64,000 nucleotides of DNA from Panonychus citri (lineage: Eukaryota; Arthropoda; Arachnida; Trombidiformes; Tetranychidae): NCBI RefSeq assembly GCF_014898815.1, contig NW_026515428.1, positions 186,001 to 250,000 on the forward strand. The letters are read 5' to 3'. Below the pieces are notes generated by a model, which worked only from the letters and a program-made list of their open reading frames with translations, did no database searches and had not been told where the DNA came from. Positions within the stretch are counted from its first letter, which is position 1. The number at the start of each line of letters is the position of its first letter. Below, one piece after another: positions 35,660 to 46,828 of this stretch. The translations under genes and the position numbers were made by a program.

Positions 35660-38600
35660 TCATTCAAAGGTTCGCGATTCAAACCAGCCTCTCCATCGGG
35701 CATCATTTTCAGCGGCAGCGGCTGCAGCAGCAGCGGAGAACCTTTCATCTCCACCACCACCAGGATTACCTCCAAGTAGATCAAGGGGTAAGAACCCTTG
35801 ACCAGCAAAAGCAGTAGGATTAAAAAAATGACCGGAAGCAAGAGCGGCAGCAGCAGCAGCAACAGCAGAGTTAACATTGTTTGCGGCGGCATTATTATTA
35901 TTATTATTGTTATTGGGATTTGGCGTTGAAATTCCGGATGGATGGTGCATTGGCTGTGTACCACCTCCACCTCCAGTAGCTCCATGGGGTGAAAATGTAT
36001 TTAAAAATGGCAGGAAAGAGGGTAAAGTTGGATTGTACTCTGAGATTGAAGGTGATGAGGATGGAACGGTTAACCGGTGGGCCGCCGACATGTTCATCAT
36101 TGGATGGAAACCAGTTGGATAGCCAAGAACCGCTGCAGCAGCGGCGGCTGATGACATTTGGCTCATTTGTTTAGCGAAATTGGGATGAAGTCGTTCCATC
36201 TCACGTAGAGCAATTTCTTGAGCAATTGTTTGCTGAGCGAGAGCAAAATTTTCCGGTGTAACCATTGCACGTAATTGATTAAGAGTATTAGCTGATTGTA
36301 ATTTTGATTGAATATCATGATTATCTGATGATAATAAAGGAATGCTTGTCATTTGATGAGGTAATTGTTGTTGCTGGTGGTTATGTTGTTGTTGTTGTTG
36401 ATGATGGTGGGATGAGGGAGGTTGTTGTGATTGATGTTGACGGCGTTGGTGGTGTGAATGATGTTGTTGCTGTTGTTGTTGTTGTTGTTGCTGTTGATGG
36501 TGATGATGTAGTTGTTGTTGTTGTTGTTGGTTGGATAAACCATTAGCCAAATCATTAAGGTGTGTTTGCATTAATAATTGTTGCTGTTGATTGAGATCTT
36601 TAAGACCAAATCCAAGATGATTGACCGACGACAAATGATTTAATTTACTTTCTTTTACTTTCAAGGCATTTGGAGATGGACTTGGTTTGACCATTTGAGA
36701 TCGATTTGATGAACAATTGGAAATATTTTGTTGATGTTGTTGTTTATTGGTTGAGATTGATGATGAAGAGGAATGAGGATGCTTAGTTATTGGTGCAACA
36801 GCGGCAGCGGCAACTGTGGGTACAGATAACGGTGTTGAGGAAGGTGGTAAGATACCAATTAAACCAGGGACAGGTATTGGTGATGAGACAGGTAATGGTG
36901 ACTGATTAATATGATGACGTGAGGGTGGAGGAGGTTGTTGTTGATTTTGTTGATGATGATGATTTTGATTGTTACCAGATTTTGATGAATTGTTTTTAAC
37001 TCTTTCATTAATATTTGCATTACTCTTTGGCACTTTTGTGATTGGAACTGAATCAACGTCAATTTGTTTAGGACGAGAAGATTGTTGGTTTGCTTGATTA
37101 TGATGATGATGATTAGGTGATGGACGATGATTAGCATTATTATTATTATTATCAATTTTATTAGTTAATTGTGGTATCGAAGGTAAATTATTATTATTAT
37201 TATTATTATTACCAGAGGAACAAGTTTTAGATAAAGTTGAACTTTCTTTGACTCGTATTTTTGAACTTAAATCAAGAATTGTCGACGGTGGGCAATTATC
37301 ATCACCTTCATTTACTTTCACAAGAGCGGGTACTTTTCCCTTTGGTGTAATAACCTTTTTCTGTTCACAATTAAGCTCAATGAGAAGCTTTTTATAAGTT
37401 AAATCCAATGGAAGGGAATCAGGTGAGTCTTCATTCAAAGAGGGACCAAGTTTACGCTTCAAAGATGCTGATGATGGAGATGATGAGGATGAAAAATTAC
37501 TGTTGTTTTTAGTAAAATTATTATTTTTACTATTAACTGGTAATGATGATGTTGATGGTGATGAACCAGTGGTGAATGGTTGTGAATACCATGTGGGTGA
37601 AAGTGTTAAAAAAGTTGCAGCGTGAGCCGTGGGGGGAAGTGATATCTTCTTAAGCAACGAGTTATCCTTTACTAATCCATCAATTGGATTATCCTTATAA
37701 GTGGGTACAACTTTGACACAAGGTTTTAAAGGTGTCTTCTGGATTACACTGGGTCGACCTGAGGATGGTAATAATGTTGATGAACCAGTTGATGAAGATG
37801 AAGATGAAGAAGATGATGATGATGATGATCGTGAGTTAATATTTTGAAAAATTGTTGCATTATTTTTAACATGATGAGATTTTTTAACTCCACCACCGCC
37901 ACAATTTACACCTCCAGTTGTAACATTTGATTGAACAATGTTGACATTTGTTTCATCCATCAGCTGATTAACAGTTAATTGGTTATCAATGTTATTAATT
38001 GTTGGCTCAAGTTTCATCTCTCTGGATAAATGAACTTGCTGTTGTTGTTTAGCCACATCCATTGCCGATATTAATGTTGATATTGATGATAAAGGTGAGG
38101 CAACAATATTTTTATTATTGTTGTTAATTTGATTATCTCCATCATTTGGATTACCTTTAATTGTTGCTATTTTATCAGATTTAGATAAATTTGAGCTAAT
38201 GTTATCACAATTTTTACTTGCAACCGTTAAATTGGCAATTTTATCATATTCATCACGTGTTGACATTATTTTCAACCAATCAATAGATTCATTTAAATCT
38301 TTACCATTGAAAGGTTTAATTTCATCTTTAAATGGTACAATTAATTTATCAACAGTTGACTGATCACTTTTATCATGTTTCACCAAGTTAATTAACGATT
38401 CTTTATCATTATCATCATCAGTTGACTTGACGATTGTCGATAAATCATCTTCCTTATTATTGATCATTTCTTTCATTGATAAATTAACATTTTCATCACT
38501 TTTTTCATCTTCTTTTTTATTATCATCTTCCATTTCCATGGATTCACTTTTTGGTAACAATATTGTGCTCGGTGAAGGCGATGGCGGTGATGTCGTTGTC

Positions 38601-39658
38601 GTTGTCGTTGTTGTTGTTGTGGTTGTTGATGATGAACCTTTGATGGTCACTCCTCCTTCGGACATGATTTCCTCTTCATTACGTATCTTTGGGTCACCGG
38701 TTGACAATCCATCAATTTTAACAACAAATTTACGCTCTGATTGTGACCTTTTAACATTCGATGAATTAAGATTATTCTCAACGCTTGGACTCCGTGATTT
38801 ACATTTAGAATTTGAACTCTTTCCTTTTCTTCTCTTTCTTTTTCGTCTTCTTCCACCTTCTCCTCTATCATCTGCCTCATTATCACAAGCTTCATCTTCT
38901 TCTGTCATTGAATCACTTTGATTGTCTTTACTTTTATTTGTACCATCATTATCACCACCATCATCATCATCATTGTTTTCAGCACCATTATTATCATGAC
39001 TCTTTGAAGATGATGAAGACAAAGAGTGACTCTCTTCATCTCCACCAGCACCAAGTTTACTTGAACGCTCCTTAACTGATGATCGACTATTATTAGTATT
39101 ATTTTTAGTACTATTTTCAATATCACCTTCACCCTCTTCCTTAATTGTATCATCTTCTTGTGACATTGGTGAATAACATTCATCATCATCGGTAGCGGTT
39201 GATGAAGCATTAGAACCATAAGCTGACCCACCAGCGGTAACTGACGATGAATTATTATTACCAACACCACCACCAGTTGATGATGAAATTGAGGCGACAC
39301 CTTTTAAACGTTTAGATTGTCGTACACCTTGACGGCGGTGAGAACCTCGATGAGATCGACGTTCGGTTGAGTTGACACTTCCAACCGATTGATAATCGTC
39401 ATCACCTCCTCCTCCTCCTCCTTTGGTAGCTGGTGATCCACCAGGAAGTATTGGAGATATTGATCTACCTCGAGTTGATCTTCTGGTCACTACAAGTCCT
39501 CTTGCCTCAGCTAAATGATTCTCAAAGGGTAATAATAACCTTTCAAAATGTCGCCGTGTACAAGTTGCCGCACTGGTACTTCGAGGATCACCACCAAGTT
39601 CATCATAAACTTTTTTCCATTCCTTATTCTGAGTAATCTTCTCATAACCACCCAATTT
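35660..39658 (-). CDS. ARID5: ARID5-like DNA-binding transcription regulator, last coding exon (5' part missing)
   Basis: A 3,999 nt exon encoding 1,332 residues to the stop, preceded by a clean acceptor (TTTACCCAG). It opens in phase 0 with KLGGYEKITQNKEWKKVYDE and continues through STSAATCTRRHFERLLLPFE. This is the second half of an ARID domain and matches the ARID5A/5B subtype best; the split before KLGGYE implies that an upstream exon encodes the first half. After the ARID come acidic and serine-rich regions, a basic cluster at about 267-285 (probable nuclear signal), T and S runs near 343-356 and 609-625, a PLDLT motif at 750-754 (CtBP-binding type), long N, H and Q runs (about 1040-1085) and alanine runs. 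A less degenerate helical block lies near 1135-1165 (IAQEIALREMERLHPNF). ARID5 proteins bind AT-rich DNA and recruit chromatin factors. No start codon of this gene is visible in the window. Family call is strong; orthology to 5A or 5B is open. Confidence 0.9.
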   Translation of the reverse strand, partial: KLGGYEKITQNKEWKKVYDELGGDPRSTSAATCTRRHFERLLLPFENHLAEARGLVVTRRSTRGRSISPILPGGSPATKGGGGGGDDDYQSVGSVNSTERRSHRGSHRRQGVRQSKRLKGVASISSSTGGGVGNNNSSSVTAGGSAYGSNASSTATDDDECYSPMSQEDDTIKEEGEGDIENSTKNNTNNSRSSVKERSSKLGAGGDEESHSLSSSSSKSHDNNGAENNDDDDGGDNDGTNKSKDNQSDSMTEEDEACDNEADDRGEGGRRRKRKRRKGKSSNSKCKSRSPSVENNLNSSNVKRSQSERKFVVKIDGLSTGDPKIRNEEEIMSEGGVTIKGSSSTTTTTTTTTTTTSPPSPSPSTILLPKSESMEMEDDNKKEDEKSDENVNLSMKEMINNKEDDLSTIVKSTDDDNDKESLINLVKHDKSDQSTVDKLIVPFKDEIKPFNGKDLNESIDWLKIMSTRDEYDKIANLTVASKNCDNISSNLSKSDKIATIKGNPNDGDNQINNNNKNIVASPLSSISTLISAMDVAKQQQQVHLSREMKLEPTINNIDNQLTVNQLMDETNVNIVQSNVTTGGVNCGGGGVKKSHHVKNNATIFQNINSRSSSSSSSSSSSSSTGSSTLLPSSGRPSVIQKTPLKPCVKVVPTYKDNPIDGLVKDNSLLKKISLPPTAHAATFLTLSPTWYSQPFTTGSSPSTSSLPVNSKNNNFTKNNSNFSSSSSPSSASLKRKLGPSLNEDSPDSLPLDLTYKKLLIELNCEQKKVITPKGKVPALVKVNEGDDNCPPSTILDLSSKIRVKESSTLSKTCSSGNNNNNNNNLPSIPQLTNKIDNNNNNANHRPSPNHHHHNQANQQSSRPKQIDVDSVPITKVPKSNANINERVKNNSSKSGNNQNHHHQQNQQQPPPPSRHHINQSPLPVSSPIPVPGLIGILPPSSTPLSVPTVAAAAVAPITKHPHSSSSSISTNKQQHQQNISNCSSNRSQMVKPSPSPNALKVKESKLNHLSSVNHLGFGLKDLNQQQQLLMQTHLNDLANGLSNQQQQQQLHHHHQQQQQQQQQQQHHSHHQRRQHQSQQPPSSHHHQQQQQHNHQQQQLPHQMTSIPLLSSDNHDIQSKLQSANTLNQLRAMVTPENFALAQQTIAQEIALREMERLHPNFAKQMSQMSSAAAAAAVLGYPTGFHPMMNMSAAHRLTVPSSSPSISEYNPTLPSFLPFLNTFSPHGATGGGGGTQPMHHPSGISTPNPNNNNNNNNAAANNVNSAVAAAAAALASGHFFNPTAFAGQGFLPLDLLGGNPGGGGDERFSAAAAAAAAENDARWRGWFESRTFE
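36455..36530 (-). repeat. Polyglutamine/histidine-coding repeat in the ARID5-like exon
   Basis: A CAA/CAG-rich run encodes glutamine stretches broken by histidines. Several shorter N, S, T and A runs lie elsewhere in the exon. Such repeats often vary in length between individuals. Confidence 0.85.
37397..37411 (-). other. PLDLT motif, CtBP-binding type, in the ARID5-like protein
   Basis: Residues 750-754 of the exon read PLDLT, fitting the PxDL(S/T) motif through which many repressors recruit CtBP. It lies in a locally ordered segment between low-complexity runs. Binding is inferred. Confidence 0.4.
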
Positions 39659-40732
39659 CTGGGTAAAGGTAAAAAGGTAAAATAGGTCAACTGAGAAAGA
39701 GAAAGAAAAAAAAACAGAAAAAAAATTAATATAAACATAAAGAATAGGAAATAATAAACAACTTGATTATCTTGATTACGATTCTAATCAACAATAGTAA
39801 TCGTATTTAATAAAGAAGAGAGAGAGAGAGAGAATGAGAAAAAGAAAACAAAAATAAACATATTCATCATTATCATCATCATGATCATGGTGATAATCAA
39901 TTGAAACGTATTATGCAAATTAACCTTTCTCACAAGTGATAAAATCAACCGAGGAAAGGAAAAAGTTTCAACAATTATATTTATATATCGATAACTTGAT
40001 CGTAACAAATAAATTCAATTGTATTGCAATTAACCTTTTTATCCACTTTATTTAATCATCTCTTTAATCACTTTATCATTCACCATCATCCTCATCATCA
40101 TCATCAGTCAAAATGAAAAGTAAGTTTAATCTCAGGCTTCACCAACTATCATCATCTTTTTAAACATTGTTACTAAAAAAAATCAATGGAGAGTAGAAAA
40201 AGTTTCACAACAATCAACCATTGAATTAAATTCTGTAAATTATCTGATCCAATTCCAGGGGATCAATTGAAATGCTAATCAAGAGAAGATGAAGAAGAGG
40301 AAAAGGAGCAAAATTTACTAGACTTCAGATCAATAGACTTTTCTTTTGAGTATGAACAACAAAGCGAAAAAGGGAAATAACTATTTGGGTGAAGACAAAA
40401 AATCAATAACAATTTATCAAATTCATGTCTTGATATGTGATCATCATCATGAATGAAATGAATGAAATGAATTATAATTTTAAAATTTTTTCTTTCACAA
40501 ATATACTAGCATATACACTTTAACATGATTCGCAATTCAGACCAGAGTTTTATTCATATTTGTTTTCTGGGTTAAATCATCTTCTTTTCCTTATTTATCT
40601 CTCAATGTTTATTGCTCAGTAACAATCTTCCAATTTTATCCTCAACTCACTGAGAAAACAGAGAGAGCGAGTGAGAGAGAGAGAGAGAGAGAGTCAATGT
40701 AATATATAACACATAAGGGAGAGATGATGAAC

Positions 40733-40775
<43 letters not shown>
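40733..40775. repeat. (GAT)14 microsatellite
   Basis: A perfect ATG/GAT trinucleotide run of 43 bp in the block upstream of the ARID5-like exon. Confidence 0.95.
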
Positions 40776-41220
40776 GAAATAAGAGACAAGTAAGATGATG
40801 ATAGAGAAAAAAAGGAGAAAAATAAAGTTATATTTAAAGGCGTGTTATCTTCATGATGATCATGTTGTTGTTACTCTTGTTGATAGATGGATCGATATTT
40901 ACTGAAAATTTATCTTCGGTGAAAAATTTTCTTCATTTACTTTCTTTTCTTCTCTTTCTCATCATCATCATCTTTATGTAACTTCTTATCATCTTAATAC
41001 ATTTGATGCCCTTGATAAGATATAAGAGATTGCCTTTATTATTATTATTCTGACTTCATGGTGATAACTGAACAAAATTCAATCTCTGACCTACAAAAAC
41101 GAGGCGATCAACTTTATCTTCACCATAATATGTATCTTTAACTTACTAAAATCATCAATCCGAAGCTCATTCAATTTTCATCCTTTACACTATGTTTACC
41201 TTTAACTGCTCTCTCATCTT

Positions 41221-41224
<4 letters not shown>

Positions 41225-41254
<30 letters not shown>
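41225..41254. repeat. (CT)15 microsatellite
   Basis: A perfect CT run on the plus strand, and one of the few pyrimidine-oriented tracts in this half of the window. Confidence 0.9.
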
Positions 41255-41257
<3 letters not shown>

Positions 41258-43351
41258 TTGTCTTCACGCAGCTCAAATTCATTTTCATCCTTTTTTCCTG
41301 CAAATTGACTTTGACAAGCAAAGGTATTGAAAGCAATCACAATTAAATTTTACAATAAACTTTGCCCTCAATTGACCAACATCATCCCCTCCCTTAAACT
41401 TATCTTCCTCCTTTCTTATTATAAAGTATCTTCATCAATTACCTTTTCTTTTCTTACTTTTTTTTGTTTTTCTTTTCTCTTCATTGAAATTTTCATCTAC
41501 TCCCTTAGTCTCTCTCCTTCTTCTTCTTCTCTCTCATCCACACTTACATAAACACTTATTTGCTCCCTTAAGGCCCCAGAAATATATTATTATTGATAAC
41601 TCAAAGGTTTTATCGATCATCATCATAAACTCAACATCATCATCACTATGTAATCATCTTCCTGATGAAAAACCATTTCCATCCATATTCAATACAACTA
41701 AATAATAACAAACTACCATGAAAATTATATCAGCCTCACATCATGAAAGGTGATTATGTAAAGGTAACAAACAAAAATATGATATCAACTTAATATCATC
41801 ACCTAGTTGTTAAATTGACCATTATCACCATAATCACATAAATAAGATGATAATATCCTTAAATAATTGATAAAAAGAGTCAAACCTTTTAATGAATATC
41901 CCTGAACTTTTTTGTCTTCATGTCAATAAAATGTTATCAAAAAAAACCATGATAACGGATAATAACAACTCAAAATACTGGAATACGACAAAGTAAATAT
42001 TGTAAATATCCTGCAACAATTAGTAAATTTGACTATCATCAAAAGTTAATTGTAATTAGTGAAACCAAAGAGAGAGAGAGAGAGAGAAATAAAGCAAGAT
42101 AAAAGTGAGAAAGTGAGATTGTTTACTCTGAAAGGAAAATCATTCGCATCCTCATCCTCATGTAAAAGGAACCTGTGGAAATGAATTTGCTAATAAATTG
42201 AAACAAAAACTTTCCACAGGGAGAGAATGGAGAAAGAGAAAGAGTCACAAGAAGGAAACAGAAAAATTAGACAGAGGGAGAGAGAGAAAGTGAGATAATT
42301 ATGAAGAGAAGACATGAGATGAAGATAGATAATGATGATGATGATTTAAAATGATGATAAAATAACAGTGATCTGGCAGTCCGTTGATGCAAAACGGAAG
42401 GAAGTTTAATTGCTAGTAACAAATACAATGAGATGCATGGATCAACATCTAACAAGATACTATATGTTCACTCAAGCCCGAGGCCCACATTATCATCCCT
42501 TTATCATCCCTCATCATCTTCCCATAGTCTTTCAATAATCTCCTCCTATTTTACCCCTAATAGAAAACCCCACATCATCTCTCTCTCTCTCACTCTTCAT
42601 CTTCATCTGCTTCTATCCCACCCCACCCCACGCATTCTCTATCGCTCAATCTTCACCTTTCTTCATTTAATCTTTACACATTGTAATCCATGTCCTTAAA
42701 TACGATTTACTCCTTATATTTGTTACACATTTTCATCATTTCCTTTTCCCCCCAGTTGAATATTGATTTGTTTCATAATCATCATCCTCATCCCACACAT
42801 TCACAATTGCATTTTCTTTTTCCTCATTTTCAGACTGGAAAGATGATGATAGTGATCCCATGGTCAGTTTATTGATTGACCAGAAATAAATCAGCGAGAT
42901 AAAAAAAAAGTGAACTACAAAATGTGATTAACCTCAAAACTACTTAATCCAACAGTTAACACACTTGATCAAATATTAGATCTCATTAATTTGACATCAA
43001 CACAACAAAAACAACAAACCCTCCCAATTCATTAGCATTATCAATATCATTTCATTATTAAAATCAAGTTAATCCAATAAAAAATTATATCGAAAATATT
43101 ATTAGATCAACAAGCAATCAACAGAGAGATTAATATAAAACGTAATTAAATCAGTAAACTTTAAAGAGATTTAATCAACAGTAACATGTGAAAATAGAAA
43201 CATAATATTAACTTCAAGTCAATAGAGGAAAACGTCATTTAGAAACAAAACTCACTCACTTACTCTCTCTCTCACATCATCAAATCTTGTTCACACAATT
43301 GAAACAACTTCTTTATCTTCCACCTCTCATCATTATCTTCTTATACTCTTG

Positions 43352-43354
<3 letters not shown>

Positions 43355-43399
<45 letters not shown>
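43355..43399. repeat. (GA)22 microsatellite
   Basis: A perfect AG/GA run of 45 bp on the plus strand. Confidence 0.95.
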
Positions 43400-43401
<2 letters not shown>

Positions 43402-46400
43402 CAAATAATACACATCATGAATAAACAGAATGAACCATCATCCTTACCACCCAATTCCACCCACTACCCACCCAAGAAATCTCGGATTGCTCTTTTTTCG
43501 TAAGATTTTTCTCCCTCTAAATATAATTTTCCTCTTTTCCATCATCATCTTCATCCATTCTTATTCCTTATTATCATCATCATCATAACAAACCCCCTGA
43601 TGTCTAAAATCAATTGAGATTCAGTTAGATTGAAGACTGAGAACTGATCCTTTACACGCAATCAAATATAATCATAATAATACAATACTAAAAACCAATA
43701 TAATTGGTTGACAGTTATATCTACTATCGGTTATCATCATCATCATCATGATAAGTAATGAAATAATAAATGAATGAAAGTTTATTTTTTTTCCTGATCA
43801 ATGTTCACTTTCACTTAAAGACACCATTTAAATCACGCAACCTGAAATTTAAGGTTAATCAAGAAATGATCATCAACAGAGTAGATATAAATTCATATGC
43901 AACACACACAATTTAAAGGAGAAAAGATTTAATCAATAACTAAATTAACCTGTTCTCTTTTTCAAGAACCTAATCAATGTATACAGATAATGATCCATAA
44001 AAATTACAGTTAATTATTATTAATTTTTTTTTATATTGTGGTAACATGTTAATCATAAAGATCATGATAGTTAACAAGTAATCAAAGTTTATCAAGATAA
44101 TTTCCTGGTTGATAGATTAACAAAACAAAACAAAAAGCAAAACCAGAATTTACAATTATTATTATTAACCAAGTTAACCAATCAATCAATTTACCTTTCA
44201 CATGATAATAATTGTATTTACATCAAATTGAATTACATGATGATGATGATAAACAAATTCAACTCAATCTCTTAATTTTAATGTTCAAAGGTAAATGTTA
44301 ATCATCATTCATGTAGCTGATTAATCAATGTAAACATGATAATATTATCAAGTATCATAATAATAACGGTACATTGATCTGGTCAAAACATAAATGGGAA
44401 GAAGACAAATTATCATCATCATTATTATTAACTATCATCAAAAATCATAATATAATAATCTTAATTAGTGTAATCATCATCTTCAGGTATCATTATCGTG
44501 ATAATTGATCAGGATGATGACAAAGTTGAAACAATAGGAAATTGCAACTGATTACATGGAAATTAGGACATAATCAAGGGTGGGAAGAAATTAGGGAGCA
44601 AATGATTATTGATTATAAATCAATAAATGTAATCATGATAATATATTTTTTTGTCTATCCGATTGTAGGAAAACAATTTAATAACTAAATTAACTTGTAT
44701 CTAATTGCTAATAACAGTCAACGGTAAGTGTATTTAGTATAAAGAAATTCGGATAATTAACTTTCATATATGAGAGAGAGAGAGAGAGAGAGAGAAAATT
44801 ATATACACAATCATTGATACTCACTAATCATCATAATGATGTTAATGATGAAGACAAAATTATTAATTACAAGGGATGAATATATAAAATATAAGCAGTT
44901 GCAATTTAATCACGAAGAAAATTAAAAGCAACAATCAAAAATCATTATCATAATCATCTGAAAACTACTTTCATTGCAAAAATAGTAATCAACAATCAGG
45001 TAAAGAGAGAGAGAGAGAGATGAAGATAAAAAGAGATGAGGACGGAGACGCAATAAGAAAACAGAGTAACTAAAGATAATATAACTTGGCCAAAGTATTT
45101 GAACATAATTCAGTTGATATTGTTGTTGATGATGAGGAAGATGATGGTATTGTATTTGCATCATTTAACCGTAAATTAAAGTTTAAATTGCATCATCCAG
45201 ATCATCACCAGATGATGATGATGATGATGATGAGGAGGACTTGACTTGGTTAGGTAATAATAATCTGTGAGTGAGTGTAACATTGGTGAGGGATGGATTA
45301 AGTGGCAAAAATAGATGATGAGGATGAAAAGGGAGAGACAGAGGAGAAAAAGAAAGAGAAAGAGAAACAAAAAGTAAGGAAGATAAATAATAGAAAGTAA
45401 ATTGAAGACAAGTGATTGCAATTGATTGTGTGTATGTTTCCAAGCAAATTGGTTGAAACAAGTAATCATGATAACAATTAGATGACTTATTGACTTTAAT
45501 TTGAAAATGGGAGACACAATGGTTAAGATGATTATCATCATTATCCATAATTAACTGTTAATTAATCAAATATGATGATATAATTAATCAATAGGAAGGA
45601 AAAGAAAAATTTAAAGAAAACAATTGAAGGTGAAAAGTTGATAATCATAAGCAATTGTTGATTGATTGTTTCTAATCAATCAAATCAATACACAATAAAT
45701 AACAATTATTTGCTCATTGATTAAATAAAAGATTAACTCAAGATGTTTAAGTTAATTCAGTTAATTAATCATTTTTCAATCAATTCGTTCATTCAAGGTT
45801 ATTATAAAAATCTTATCAATTAATTTAACAATGAACCAAGTTATTAATAATTATTCAAACTTTCATAATTAATGTTGTAGAAAAACAATTTAATCAAATT
45901 GTTCAATACTCATAATAACAGCAAGATGATTAAGCTTATTACAATAATAAACTACCATCATCATCATCATCAGATTATCATGATTATTGAAAAGTTGATT
46001 ATCATCAAACATAATCAACAATAGTTAATTGTTGTTTTTGTAGGTTAACAGTTACAATTTGTACCAATTTATTTTAACTATTTAACCAATTGCATGTTTT
46101 TCAATTTTACACAATCAAAAAGAGGTGACAATTAAGATATTATTAATTATATGCAATTAGCTAAATAGTTAAATATATAATTTCTAATGAGGATACAAGA
46201 GTCAAATGATTGGGGTAAAAATAGTTCATTGCCAAAATCAACTAGCAAATCACCAAGTCAACCAACCAACTAACAAATCATTATAAACAACATCATCATC
46301 ATTATCATGATGATAATTAACAGTAAATAACAAAATAACAGTAATGCCATTGGAAACTCAATAATCATTGATCAAGAAGCAGAAGAAAAAAAATGAAAAT

Positions 46401-46797
46401 TGTTTGAAAATCATCAAAACACATATAAGATTAACATAGGGAAAAACAAAATAAACACTCAAAGAGGAAAACAGAGGATGAAAAATGAAAGAGAGAGAGA
46501 GAGAGCTCATGGGGTGAGAAGATGAAGATGAACAGTGGATGATGATGATGATGAGGAGAAGGAGGAGGAGGAGGAGACGGAAACAAGATGAGAAAGGAAA
46601 AAAATCTAACTAAAAATGAAAAGTGAAAAGAAAACAAGAAAAAAGAATCAACAAAATATAAGGAAAAAACTAAAACAGGAAATGTTGATTATCATTAGAA
46701 ACTTATTTAAATTATAGTAATTAATTGATTTGTCAGTGAATTTAGAGATTAAGGTTAATTAATTGTAAATGATTCAATAATTTACTAGGAAATTCAT

Positions 46798-46828
<31 letters not shown>

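Noticed and set aside
36304..39075. Long valine-, serine- or histidine-rich frames on both strands inside the ARID5-like exon
   Set aside because: They arise from reading its trinucleotide repeats in other frames.
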